64,000 bases of DNA from Rhizoctonia solani. Taxonomy: Eukaryota > Basidiomycota > Agaricomycetes > Cantharellales > Ceratobasidiaceae. Positions 23,154 through 35,637 of this stretch are shown piece after piece (position 1 is the stretch's first letter; the number at the start of each line of letters is the position of its first letter). The DNA lies in contig NC_057376.1 of the NCBI RefSeq assembly GCF_016906535.1, positions 1 to 64,000 on the forward strand. The letters are read 5' to 3'. The position numbers and the translations under genes are program-made. The notes under the pieces are model-generated. The model was given only the letters and a program-made list of their open reading frames with translations. It was not told the origin of the DNA and ran no database searches.

Positions 23154-24146
23154 ATGGTATTCAATGTTCGTCTCCTTGTTTCACCATCGTTGGCGCTCTC
23201 GTCGTCTCTGCGGCCCCAAAATCTCGCTGGGGGACATGATCATTTGCACTCTCTCGTAGCTCGTGCGGATGGAACCAAAGTGAACCGCACTATGCATGTG
23301 TCTGCCAGAGATATAGGAGAAATTAATCCATCTCGTCCAGGCTGTTGGTTAGTACTAAAGCTATTGGTGTAATTAATAAACAAGATTATTGACGATATTT
23401 TGAATTCTTTAAATAGTTGCCTGTATGGATGTAAGTAAAGTACATTGATTTAAACTCCTCCAGTATTGACAAATTTCCGGATCTATAGCCCCACATCAAG
23501 TACTGATTCTCTCTTCAAAACTTCGAAATTCTTTTTGATTGAGCTTTGTTAGCATGAATTTCGTTCTCAAGGAGCTTAGTCTTACATCCACCAATTCTTA
23601 GATCGTCCGCAACGCTGGTAGCAGAGCGCAAGTGCAGGTCGTACTATGACTATATCTTTCTCAAATTTTGAAATGCCCCTTGTCTCCAGAAAAGAAGTAC
23701 TTAGGTTAATCATAGTGAGCTAGGAATTTCTTGGCACCAAAGAAGTTCATGTCGTTCATCACACTGATTGCGGAATGGATACGTGTTTTACTAGCAGCGC
23801 ATACATAACCCTCAACCTACGCTCATAAATCTATAGCCAACGAATCCGAGGGAAGTATGCGTAAAAGGTTCTACAAATCTGACGATAAACCTCACACAAT
23901 TATGGTCAATGACATGGAGTTTTTACCAATCCGCACTACGGTAGGAGCGTTTCACCTGGGGTACTAAGAAGAGCAGACTAAGATACTGAACAAACCCAGA
24001 GATATACCGAGTCGGTGCTTGACGATACTGCGCTTATCGAATCACACCCTCTGATCAAGGCAGGTAGCAAAGTTACTGGTTGGATTCATAATATCGGAGG
24101 CTCTGGAAACGACACCCTTACTCAAGTTTACCCCACGGCAGCCTAG
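23154..24146 (+). pseudogene. Putative secreted-protein gene, probably degraded
   Basis: A pyrimidine-rich promoter with GGGTATAAGAG at about 23005 leads to ATG 23154. In that frame the first ~70 codons are open, but residues typical of a signal peptide (FTIVGALVVSAAP) appear in the +2 frame at 23180-23220, after which the frame returns; this suggests two compensating indels. A plausible intron follows near 23346-23415. Further coding-like pieces lie at 23860-23970 and, as a 46-codon open stretch ending in TAG, at about 24000-24146 (contains HPLIKAGSKVTGW). I do not recognise the family. It could also be a real but poorly modelled gene. Confidence 0.3.
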
Positions 24147-24877
24147 CCAGATATGTATGAAACCTTGAGCTTGGGGGTCGTACATCTTATTAAATTATCT
24201 TGCGAAGATCGTTAAATTTGCTGTTTGCTGTATTTATTTGGAACATATGATTGCATGGGACATTTGTTATTTTACGCGGAGGTTGCTGCCAGTGTTGACT
24301 TTATGAATTAGGGCGGAATATGAGAAGTCTGAGCTGCGCGGCGTGGGCCGTCAAATGGACCGCTGGTAACGGTGAAATTGCTGAGGTAGGTAATTTTGAC
24401 AAGTGACGATAATGTTTGTGGCGAGTTAGTCGGGTGGACCAGTTGACTCTGTAATGAGATTGGGACTTGGTAACAAGTTCGATGTGTATTCTCAGCGCGG
24501 CATCAGCTCCCACAACATGACCACTAAGATAATCGTTAAACAGGGATATCATATACCAATTTATGTGTACATTCTAAGTGGGAACCTCCCCAAGTCCAAA
24601 GAGTTGAAAACCCCCGACCAAAAGACAACTTGAATGTATAACTCACCCAACTATCGAACGAGAGCAATAGGCTATCGCACATAACCACTCAATCGAAAAC
24701 ACATCAACACAAAAAACTTAATTCATAAACCGACCTGCAACAACAAATAGCTAGACCACACAGGGAGGTTTATACACCATGCTACAAGAGGGAAGGGACT
24801 GGGTACGCATAGCAAGACATATTGAAAGAAGACGAAAAGGCATAGTGTATGTGCAATGACTAGCAGGGAGATAAAGA
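24147..24877. other. Intergenic region
   Basis: AT-rich spacer downstream of CCR4; an 83-codon minus-strand open frame at 24301-24552 has no domain. Nothing else seen. Confidence 0.5.
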
Positions 24878-27300
24878 TTACCGTTTACGAGTCGACTTGG
24901 AGGGTTTGGCCTCTTTCGTTGGGAGGATACGGAATTCAGCCGAGATGAGAACGTGGCTATAAGGGAGCTCGTCAGTCGAGCTAGGTATCAAGAATACAAG
25001 GACAACTTACTCTGAAGGGAAATGAGCATTCGGGAACCCTACAACCTTGCTAAGATAGTTCTTGTCCACCTCTCCGAGCACGGCAGCAACATCCACGTTC
25101 TCAGTTCCGTACCAGATGTAATCAATCGCGCCCTGGAAACTGGGCACATAGTTCGTCATTGGGAGTTCTCCTATTCCGGCATATGCACTGCGCAGTTCAA
25201 ACGGATGACGCGGGCCTTCGCTCGTATAAGGCCCGTATTGGTGGCCCATGAAATCGGGGTGCGAACCAGACACGTGTCCCTTGGACAAGAACTCGGACAC
25301 TCCACTATCTTCAGGCGCAGAGTTAAAGTCTCCACACACAATGAGCGGGATTTGGGTGCCCTTGGAATATCTGTTCTTCTGTCCGCCCGCAACCTCCATA
25401 TCCGCAAAATCGTCGGCAATGACTTTCAAGCTGTCCATGAGAATCGCAGACTGAACTAGTTTGACGTCTCGGAATTCGGGGTCCCAGAAGAGGTGGGCAT
25501 TGGCAATAATGAGGCGAGTTCCAGTCGCGCGCGAGACAAGGGTTGCGGCGACTGCGATATGATCCTTGTTTTGGACGCGATTGAACCAGTCTTCCGTTGA
25601 GCGCAGCGCAGGGCGGGTATGTGCCGCTTGGGCAAACTCAATGAGGTGGTGTTCGATTAGGGTGTACCTGGGAGAGCATTGGGTTAACATATAGCAATAT
25701 ATACGAGGGAGGTCACACACTTTTCCGAGAGGAAGAAAATAGCGCAGCCGTCGACGCGTCTTCTTTCGGTCTCGCTCATGGTTCGCACACGAGACTTGGG
25801 CGAAAAGACACCTGAATAGCCAGCTTCACCGAGTTTCTTGAAGAAGTAGTCCTCATACTGAGCAACGTCTACTTCCTAGATAGTTGGTCAATGAAACGTA
25901 AACATCAATGACCTCATTTGGACGCACCTGCAAACAGATGAAATCTGCGCCATAATTTTGGATCTCGGCCAGGATCAACTCTTTTCGGTAGGACCAATTC
26001 AGTGCCCAGGATGGAGTGTATCCATACATCGTTGACGTAGCGTACTTTTCGCAGAGGATATTGTAAGAAATGACGCTAAATGTCTCGGTTCCGGGCTCGG
26101 GGTCGTCGGGAAGGAGAACGCGCCATTGCCGTTCGGGCGGAGGAGCGGGAACTGGACACGAATCGCGCAAGTAGGAAATGAGGGCCGGGGTGCCATCCTT
26201 TTGCAAGATTATACGGAGTGATGGCTGGAGTGGGTTTCCTTCAAGGCCAAGCATCTCGAGCTGATGGAGCGTCCCAAACTCGGGCGGTATGTTCTCGAGC
26301 CTGTTGTCGAATGCGTGAAGCTCACGCAACGAGGACAACATACCGAGTTCGGGAGGAAGAGACACAAGCTGGTTGGAGGAAATATCAAGGAGGATGAGAT
26401 GACGGAGACGCGAGATTTCCGGCGGGATGGAGGTGAGTTGATTGTGGTTGATGTAAAGTGTGGTGAGGTAGTCGAGCGTGAATAGAGACTGGGAGATATT
26501 CTTGAGGCGCATACCACCCATATCGAGTGTGGTCCACGTGCTGGCGGGTTTACGCTCAGCCGACGGCCGGGGAGGATTGACGACTGGTGCAGTATTGGCA
26601 GAGGGGTGACCGTTGGCAGCCGAAGAAGCCCTGTCTTCGCTTGTATCGGTTCGTTCCGAAACACTGCCTGCTCGCTGATGAGTGCCATTGGTAGCATCGG
26701 CCTGCACAGGCTTGGGGGCAGCTACGTTGACAGGAGCGGTGATAGGAATGGCAGACTTGGCCGATGTGCGGGAAGCGAGGGCCGCGGCGCGGGCTCTGTG
26801 GTGGGGGGCCGAGGCTTGTCTACAGAGCTAATGCGTGTCAGTAAGGGCAGAACACACGTGTTTGTATAACTCACCTCTGCACGATGGAGCTGCTGCTGCC
26901 AATGGGGAGGGATAATGACTGGAGGACCATTGGGGGCACCAGGGGTAGTGGATCTTCCCGTGGATTGGGCGTGGACGCTGCCGGGGGAGTGGTAGCCAGA
27001 GAGAGAGTTCTGGTGCTGATGCTGGCTATGGGGGTGTTGGTGGGGGTGTTGGTGATGCTGAATTTGGTGCTGGTGAGGAGGCTGGTGGGGATGCTGGTGA
27101 GGCAGGGGGTGTTGCGCGTGGTGTCCATTGGCGTACTGAACAAGGTAACCAGGTGACTGAGGTCCTTGAGGCACGGCTTGGGCGTGCTGTGCGCTACCGG
27201 GAGCAAGCACCGGATGGGGACCTCGAGACCATGGAGGAGCTGGGTCGTTAGAGAGAGAGTGGGAACGTGAAGGAGACGCTGTAGTGCCAGAATAATACAT
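24878..27300 (-). CDS. CCR4: CCR4-NOT complex poly(A) nuclease (LRR + EEP domain)
   Basis: Five exons: 27300-26875, 26827-25928, 25875-25721, 25667-25011, 24956-24878; 738 aa, all phases close. Residues 1-142 are His/Gln/Pro-rich and disordered. About four leucine-rich repeats lie at 244-342 (LYINHNQLTSIPPEI, LLDISSNQLVSLPPEL), the surface by which CCR4 binds CAF1. The exonuclease/endonuclease/phosphatase domain starts near 404 with SYNILCEKYA, then FICLQEVD (catalytic Glu), CGDFNSAPEDSGV (Asp-x-Asn) and FPSDHV (Asp-His). It shortens mRNA poly(A) tails in the cytoplasm as part of CCR4-NOT. Everything expected of an active enzyme is present. Confidence 0.96.
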
Positions 27301-29581
27301 TATTGATTCAGCCTAGCATCCACCGCCACCCTCGGACAATATATACACAAGTTGTCGATACAACGAGCGCTCACAATCAATCGTTGACTTAGCGTAGACG
27401 ATGCCAAGTCGGGGCCAATCGAGGCTGACGACCATTGGAGTTAGCTCTGCTTAGTCATACGCGCCCGGCGGCTATTCATTAGCTGAATCCTTTCTACTTG
27501 CCATCTACTCACTCTATGCTGGTGTCCATCCGAGTGTATCCATTATACCATTTTATCCCAACAATATCACGACCTTAGCGAATCAGCTTGGATGTATTTC
27601 CGGAACCAGCCAAAAATCTGATCCTAGTGCACACGGTCTTCGACACTCGCAAATATCCAGCCTTCTTTCGTAAAGGCGAAACAACTCAAGCCGACTTCAA
27701 CAAATAGCCTCACTAATATATTAATCACAAACAACCAATTAAACTCAAAGTCTTTCGTAGACCAGCCCATTGCATCGGTATCTATTTTCTATAGGACGCT
27801 CTTTGGCTTGAGCCACCACTTGCCTCTATTTGGGTATTGTCGGTCATATCGATATTAGGTTTTCAGATGGGTACGTTGATCACCAGCGTGTTTCATTCCA
27901 TGAGTTTGTTTCTTGCTTGTGCACGTATCTTTTTTCACTCCCCTTGGGCAGAACCACACTTCTCGTGCTCGTGCAGATTGCGCCATCGTACATGAGGCCT
28001 ACTCTCCTTTTCGGGAATCTCTTTGTATCCAACGTTTGGTCAGTATTACAAAATGAAACCTTCATATCGAAGTCAATCCAATCGCGCACTCTTTTTAGGA
28101 CCTTTCATAGTTCAGCTCTGACTCGTCTCATTATTATTTGGTAAAGCTGCGCAACTAATGCTCAAGGTTACTACTATTCCACATCGGGGTTTGGCCCCGG
28201 TGCGCAGTCGACACTGGTCTTTCTGGTTTATGGGCACGTATGATAGCCCTGAGCTTTGGAAGCCTCATAGTAACGTCAGTTTTAACCTCACGAGCGGTTC
28301 GGTGGTCAAGAATGACCTTTTTCCCGTTGGCGCTACGCATAGTGTACCATGGCAAGTCCCCCGATTGAAGAAAACCCATGTCATATTCGGATCTTGCCCA
28401 GTATCTGTACCCGGAAACTCACACTACGCATTTGAAGAATAAACAAGAACGAGTTGAGAACAGACGATGCCGGACCAATGGAAGACTCGACTCAAGGACA
28501 AGCTTCGTGCAGCTTCAGGTTGGTACCTGTTTATTAGTTTCGTTAGAGCCCGGTAACTTGGACCATAAATTCTTGTCGTTTCTTCACTGCAGTTATAGCT
28601 ATTGAGATGTTCTTGCGGCTCGATCCCTAAATCTCTTCACCATATGCGAGTCGGGCCTGCCCAGGCTATTTCACGGCCAAAGGCTATGTGAGGAAAGGTG
28701 TTATTATTATGAACTTTGGGTGTTAGCAGTGTCCGATTCATCTAAGAATTCCTATTACTCAACGTACCAACTTACCTCTCTGAAGGTTCATCCACACGAA
28801 TATTTCCATCTCAATCACCAGGCTCAGCACTGATGCGAGGTACCTATCAAAAGATGAAACTTTTCTATTCGTCGTACCGGAATCACGTAGTTTTGCCCAG
28901 TATTTTCTACCAGCCTTCAGAAGTAATATCATCGGCGTCTGGCTCGGGCACCGCGGTTCGCTGGTCCATGACGAGAATATTGCGTGTACTAGAGTGGCTA
29001 CGATCAAATATTCAATCGCGGAATCGATGATGATGATCGGTGCTCGCCACGCCTTGTCACCTATGGCAAGGCTTTGATAGTCATCGGGTGAGCTATGTAT
29101 ATTCCCAGACGATACCATCAGAGAGGAGCTCTAGGCCTTTGGAAACTTATTCAAATGGTATACCCGACCTAGGATGGTCTATGCTCGTCAACTATTGCCA
29201 GTACGCTCCCAGTTGAGGCCAAGATGTTGCGCATCTGCTTATCGCTTGCGGCCTCGGCGGTTCGAGATTGCCACATAGGAATACTAGTCTGACGCACCAT
29301 CAAGAACTATCGGAGTAGGTTTCTTGAGAGCCTATTGACGAATAAGAACTATATGCGCGATAGGCGTAGTTGAGGAACTACTAAAATGATCACGTGCCCT
29401 ACGATCCACAACGGTCGGTAATTTATCATTTACAATTTACCACAACCTTTCTACCACAAGCAAGCTTCAATGTTCTCCAACTTGAATTTGCCTGATCTCA
29501 CATAGCCGTGCCTTGATGATACAAACACAACGTACAATCTCCATTCATAATGTTAATAGCTACATCTAATTGCTTTACTCC
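27301..29581. other. 2.3-kb intergenic region
   Basis: Divergent-side flank of CCR4, then sequence without a supported gene. A tiny two-exon frame can be built at 28467-28630 (ATG, GTTGGT donor at 28519, CAG acceptor at 28592, TAA; 29 aa, MPDQWKTRLKDKLRAAS...), but its size leaves it unproven. CACGTG at 29391-29396. Confidence 0.4.
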
Positions 29582-31694
29582 CTATTCTGCCAAACTTTCA
29601 GGTCGCCGCCTCATTCCCAATACACATTGCATTGGCTTCCGAAGTAGCCCTTCAACAATACCCGGCTGATGGAAGACTTAGAAAATGTGACGCTCCTCTA
29701 ACTCAATTCACGTACCTTTTGTCCAGGGTGGTCGAGCACAAATTCGTATCGGTGGAATATCGAAGCAATAATAATCGTCATCTCCAGGGTCGCCAAGTTT
29801 CTTCCAACGCACGATCTGCATTAAACCACTAGTTAACTTCTGTACGAGCACCAGGAACACTGATCTCCTCACCTCGGTCCAAAAGAGAACGGGTTGTACT
29901 CCTTTCCAGGCTCACGTCCAAACCATCTCTCCGGCTTGAAACTCTCATAATCATCGCCCCAGAGTTCCCGATTATGGTGGAGGCTGTATGACGGGACACT
30001 CAGAATTGTACCTTCCTTGAACCTTTCGCCGCAGATTTCCAATCCACCCTTGGGAACAATCCTCGGTGGCCCGAGTCCGAATGTACTATGGAGTCGCATG
30101 CCCTCGCTGATTACTGCTTGCAAGTACGGCAAAGCCTTAATATCCGCCCATTTGGCGACGGATGCGGCAGGGGGAAGTGGTGGCGATGTGGGATCCTTAA
30201 TATCGGTGGGCGGATGAGAGGTTCGAATGTTGGGCATAACCGTATCAAGCTCAGCCTGAAGCTTTCGCTGGACATCTGGGTTTGCTGCAAGATGGAACGT
30301 AATGGCGCAAGATGAACTTGAAAAAAAAATGAGTTACTGTCATGCTCCCGAGCCATACAGTACTTACTTGCTAGTGGTGTCGCTTCCGGCAATCATTTGT
30401 GTCAATGCCTCGGCGGTTAGTTCGTCTCTCCCCATTGGTTCTCCGTGTTCATCCTTTCCTTGCATAAGTTTCTCCAACAAATCCGTTCGTCCTCCGCTCG
30501 TTACTTCTTCCTCATCATCAAGAGGTTCTTCCTCGGGAACTCCGAACCTCAATCGTCGATCAACAGCTGCGCTAGCCATTCCCGCCAAGCTCAGGACATC
30601 CTGGCTTCCTTTTGCAAACCAGGGCATAACGCGGACCCACTCACGGATCCAGACAGGAAGCACACCGACGCTCGCGGAATAGTTTCCTCGGCCATTGAGA
30701 ACCGAAATCGCAGGAACATAACGAAGCTTGGCTTTATCCCCCAATGCGAGGTTTTCCGGGGTGTGATCAATCATGGGCACTACGTCCGATTGGTTTGGAA
30801 TCATTCCGAAAGGCTTGCCGAATGCGAGATCGCCGATAATATCGAACGCCAAGTAGTTGAAATCTGCTCGATGCTAAAGTTGAGTTGCAGACATTGAAGA
30901 GTATGAAGATGCTTACGGCTGGGGACGTTAAAGAATGACCATCCGTTTCGAGCGCCTTCGATGCTACCCTTGGCGGCCTTTGCCGCCCTTAAATCCCATT
31001 GTGCGAAAAATAGCCGAATATGACGACGGACATGAGGTTCGAAATGAAGAACATTTTGGAGTGAGAAAGCAGCCGATACTAGCTTTCGCTTTCCTGTGCG
31101 GGGTTATGACGGGGCAAAGTCGGGGTGCATTGGAAGTACATACTTGCGTGCGCGGCCCTATTTCTCGTACTGAACAATGCATCATTGATGCTAACAAATG
31201 CATCGTAGAAGTCTGATTTGAGCGACCCATTACTCCCATGGGCATATAGTGTCTAAAAGAAGAAACTCGATCAGTGGATCACCGGATATGGAACTCGAAT
31301 CAACGTACTTCGACGGCCTTGCTATCTGCAATACTGACGTGATCGGGGGCAATTCTAACGAGTTTTCCTACAATTGATAGTATGGATCAGTGCTTCCAGT
31401 TACTCATATGCTACTGTAGATTCTTACCGTATCGTTGGTGAAGTTCGTGAACAGAAGTACTGCGGTGGCCTTTGGCCGAAACATACGCCAACCACAGGTT
31501 GGAGATTGCTGCGAGCTTAGGGCCAGGGATTGTTGATCGACGAAGGTGGAAGGGATCATACAAGAATGGCACAAGGTACCACCCAACCTGCAAACTAGCA
31601 TTATTATTGACCAATCTCGGCACATATGGATACTTACGAAGGCCACAACCCCTCCAAGAAGATAGTAAGAAGTAGGAAGTGAAGACAACGGCAT
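29582..31694 (-). CDS. Cytochrome P450, CYP53-like (benzoate 4-monooxygenase type), copy 1
   Basis: Nine exons: 31694-31638, 31587-31428, 31367-31309, 31252-31144, 31093-30917, 30863-30368, 30316-29873, 29815-29716, 29665-29582; 561 aa, all phases close. N-terminal membrane anchor (residues 5-25), I-helix AGSDTTS, E-x-x-R as SEGMRL, FKPERWFG, and heme-binding loop FSFGPRSCVGRNLA with the thiolate Cys. The stretch LAFDIIGDLAFGKPFGM is shared with fungal benzoate para-hydroxylases, so an aromatic acid or related phenolic is the likely substrate; the exact CYP number is inferred. It would act at the ER with NADPH-P450 reductase. TATAAAA lies about 47-53 nt upstream (31741-31747). Paralogue of the gene at 35638-37756, and intact where that copy is broken. 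Confidence 0.93.
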
Positions 31695-31740
31695 GCTGCT
31701 AGAGGCTCCAATGGCTGAGGTCTCAAGCAACCTGGGCCCC

Positions 31741-32224
31741 TTTTATACCTCTCGCGTTGTTCTAGGGGGCGCTCCGAGAGGTAGTAAATCGGCCAGCCGG
31801 TCCGTTCGATTTCCCGCGCGCATGTGGTTCTTGAAATCTTACCACCCCAGCGATGTCCCTCGTACCTACATCGAGATTCTTAAGACGCGCGCGGGATGCA
31901 ATGGCGAGACAGGTTAGTCTAATCTCCTTCTAAGATAGGTTGATAGGGATAATGGCTTGTGGGCTCCGCAAAACAAGATTTCACCAACGTGGAATTCGCC
32001 GCTCCCGCGAACCTGACTGTGGGAGGTGGAGAATTAACTACAGGGGTGACTTAACCTGGCGCGCGGGAAGTGGACTGCTTCGCAAGATACATATCTCGGC
32101 TCTCCAGCGAATATCATAACCCTACAAATAAACCAAGAGTTAAAAACCATACCAAGATTATTTTGTCCGGCTATTTCCTGGATATTATGCTGCCGCGCGC
32201 TCGAATAATGCACATCCCGCGCGC
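31741..32224. promoter_or_regulatory. P450 upstream region with four CCCGCGCGC 9-mers
   Basis: After the TATA element (31741-31747, minus orientation) the 9-mer CCCGCGCGC occurs at 31813-31821 (+), 31887-31895 (-), 32059-32067 (-) and 32216-32224 (+), with a near match GCCGCGCGC at 32192-32200. Such clustering in AT-rich sequence just upstream of an inducible-type gene suggests binding sites for a transcription factor; function is inferred. Confidence 0.4.
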
Positions 32225-34654
32225 GAACCCAGCTCTTGGATCGGCAGCGATAGTCATTTTACCTGATGACACATCGATGACGCTCATTTTCTACACTACA
32301 TGTTCCTACATGCTTTTATCTGTTGAGATGCACTTGCAATAGGTTTTCATACTACCACTATGAGCTAATTAAAACTTCCCTTAGTACGCACTCGATTACG
32401 ACATCCCACCAAGAAAGAAGTGGTCAATCTGGTGTTCATTTGCGGAGATCGAACTTCATGGATCCGGTCGCAATTTCAATGTAATGTTACGATCCAGTTG
32501 GGTCACATCGCCCCCATTGAAATGGCTTGAACTTAAACCCATGAAAGACCGATCTGATAAACTTAGGGCTAGGAGCTCCCTGCTGACTACTTTGTGCATA
32601 CATAATTTTCACCAACTTTCTTTTGAAATATCAAGTATATGTATCTGTTACTTTCGCCAGGGGATTACAATTTATTACTTGACCCTGAGCATTTGGTCGG
32701 ACACAAACGCTCGAGTTCTGTAAGCGAACCCCGACCTCCGGATGCCAAAACCGCATTTTTACGTGGAGCGCTGGCAAATCCGACCAGCACTCTCATGGAT
32801 CTGCATCCCAAGCTCATCTGCATGTGGTCGAGTTGCGGATTCTGCATTTTCGGGTGCGGATGCCTGGGAAAACCTGGACGTCAGCCTGATTTTCTGTACT
32901 TTTGGTGCTCACATTGGGAGGAAAGTTAACTTTCCAACACATTTCTGATGCTAACTTTACTTGCATATGTTTGGTCTTATTCCTCGTTGAGGACGGCGTC
33001 GCGCTCTGGTGGTGGTGGAAAGGGCTGGATATCCGGTATCGCGAGTGCGTGCTCTACACATGCAACTTGGAAGCATACCCCCGTGGGTCCCCCAGTCTGT
33101 TGTAATGACTAAGTAGCTCCAGAGCCTTGTTCGGTTTCTTTCCCCATAGATTTCTTCAGTGGTTAAATATGTCATTTTAAGATATGTGTATTCGGCGCTT
33201 ATTCTGCATCCACTACACGGGACTAGAGGATGTCTTCCGAAGGATTCCACTTGTGTACTTGAAAAATTTTCTCCTGCTTCTGAATTAACCCACCTTATGA
33301 TAATCGTACAATTGGAACTACAATCTATAGCCGTGAACGTGCGTGCTCGCCCACCGTCATTTCGTTGATCCCGATGTCACTTGGTAATTTTGGGTAAGAT
33401 GGAGGTCATCTATTGTTCACCGGTTGGATGTGGGGGTAATAACATGCTTTTACTAATATTAAGGCTACGTTCCACACCAGATGTTCGCCCCCGTAACCAT
33501 TGGAAATTTATAGACAGTATTTTCTTCAGTGCTGTGTGCATGTTAGACAGGTGATTAAATAAAAAGCGGGACGATGGTCAACTTTGAGTTTGTAATACCG
33601 TACTTTTGAAGTATTCTGAGTAAAATAAAAGTGTGGTAGAGGAATAAAGCAAGCGAAGTACACTTGGAGATTAACTGGGTTTGAGCTTGATACGAGAGAA
33701 AGAGGAGAGAAAATTACAGTGAAAACTAACGGCTATACCGTATCCCATATACACAGCTGTCCAACTATCTAAGCTCCTGGAATGGAGCATATATGAAAAG
33801 AAATAAGACCGTGCAGGCGAGAAACGTCGTAATATTGAGATAACGTGTAGGGATACGGAGCAGTATAGCACATGGGTACCATGGAGTGGGAAGTTCTCGC
33901 CGTGGCTCTGCGGACTGACATTACATTCAATAAGCTCTACCATCTTTACATAAGTCACCAGTTAGGCGAAGGGAGTAGCGGCCTGGCTGCCTCAATATCC
34001 TGTAAAGTTCCGCGGGTGCACAGAGAGCCATGGATGCTCCCGAGCACTCGCGAACCCAGTATTTTTAGTAGAGCTATGATTACAAGATAGGGGTAAATAT
34101 TTAACATTCATATTGAGAGTGAACGCAAAATTCTACTGGATCATGATGGCCTTAAGAAGCAGCCGATGTGATTGAAAGATTCACGGAGAAGGACAACAAC
34201 CGCAGCAGCAAAATTTTTGGTAATGATCTGTTCTATATATTCTCGAGCGACGTCATCCATAGAGATTTATTTCTCAGAACGAATAGAATCTGTTGAATTA
34301 AATGCTGTGCCCCTTGCATGTATATGTTATTAATCAGATACAACTAGTTAGCTGTCTTTTCGATCGCCTTTATTTATTCCAGTACGCGCAAAAATGAACG
34401 TTTGGCGTCAAACACAACCTAAAAGTTAGCGGAAGGTGTAGCTCTGCGGTCAGCTGGCATGAAATGGACAGCAGCTTCACAAATTCATGATCGATCTCAA
34501 GATATGTGCATACAATGACGACATTCCAAACTATTTCATTACCTCCCATTGATGCGGCCCGGAGATTGATATAAAAAGAGGCTCATATTCAATTGTTCGG
34601 CCTTCCAACACTACTTATCTATCCCTTTTCTCGATCACCGCCTCACCACCAAGA
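32225..34654. other. Intergenic region between divergent P450 and PAD genes
   Basis: No coding frame with domain or splice support. The last 85 bp carry TATAAAAA (34570-34577) and a pyrimidine-rich leader for the PAD gene. Confidence 0.55.
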
Positions 34655-35465
34655 ATGCCTATCTCGACCATTGTGAATAAACACATACAATACACGTACG
34701 ACAACGGTTGGAAGTATCAAATATGGCTGAAGTCTCAGGATCGCATTGTTTATTGTATGTATCTCAACCAATGTGTGCGGGGGCGACTAGCTTCAATTAA
34801 TTTCTGTCACCACTGTGACCAGCAATGTAGGTGCTTGATATTTTTACTTTGGGCTCATCCATACTCATAGATCGGGTCCGCTTGGTATTTGGGTGATATA
34901 GCCAAGGCGGTCCAATGGCAGGAAGGTTCAACTACCAGCATTGCCATATTCAGGAAGTGCGAGAGGACGAAATATTTCAAATCAGCTGGGTAGCAATGAT
35001 ATTCTCTGTTTGTGTCACTAGTTTCGAACTCACTTAAATGGGCTTCCAGGTTGAGGAAACCGATACAATAGTATCTCTGATTGTCGACCTACCTCACAAA
35101 CGTCTGACAACATTTATGGTAAGTACTCATACCCGGCCTATCTTTATCCTCATTTAAATAGTTTGGATGGATGGATCCTAACTAATGAATGATGTTTTCC
35201 AGGCCTTTTCATATGGGTGCGCTAAAAGATAGAATCGCATAGAACTGGAGGCTAATATAATCTTACCAGTCACTGGAGCTTTCCAGAGCAAGCCCATGGT
35301 AATAAGCGGAGCGTGCAAGACCTAGAAAGATGGCGGGGGTTGGCAACCCGGGAGGCAGGGTTGCCAATGAAGCGGCATATCATTCCTGAACAGGCAACTA
35401 TCGATAGGATCTTTGAAGGTCAAGGTGACTTAGAGGATATAGATAACAATGATATTACTCTGTAA
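34655..35465 (+). CDS. Phenolic acid decarboxylase (calycin fold)
   Basis: Six exons: 34655-34754, 34823-34826, 34902-34989, 35050-35118, 35203-35216, 35270-35465; 156 aa. Two are micro-exons, of 4 and 14 nt. The 4-nt exon is needed to join IVY to GGPMAGR in frame. In the resulting protein Tyr13, Tyr15, Arg43 and Glu66 keep the spacing (Y-x-Y, +30, +23) of the catalytic residues known from bacterial PADs; NGWKYQIW, HWSFPEQAHGNKR and the acidic tail also fit fungal members. The enzyme removes CO2 from p-coumaric, ferulic and caffeic acids to give vinyl phenols, in the cytosol. TATA box 80 nt upstream. Divergent from P450 copy 1 and tail-to-tail (172 bp) with P450 copy 2. Confidence 0.92.
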
Positions 35466-35637
35466 AGCATGAGGACAAAGTTCGGAGTTGGATAGGGGCT
35501 TGTCGATCATGTTGATAACCTGATGTACAATTACGGGTTGCCTAATTTGAACAGCTCACAATCTTAGTACTAATCTCGAACTACATATGCACAACCACTT
35601 GGATTTAACTTCTGCATAAGTTTAACTTATATTACGT

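Noticed and set aside
25022..25459. 145-codon plus-strand frame
   Set aside because: Antisense of CCR4 exon 4.
28467..28630. Two-exon 29-aa frame
   Set aside because: Can be built with correct splice ends but is too short to support without expression data.
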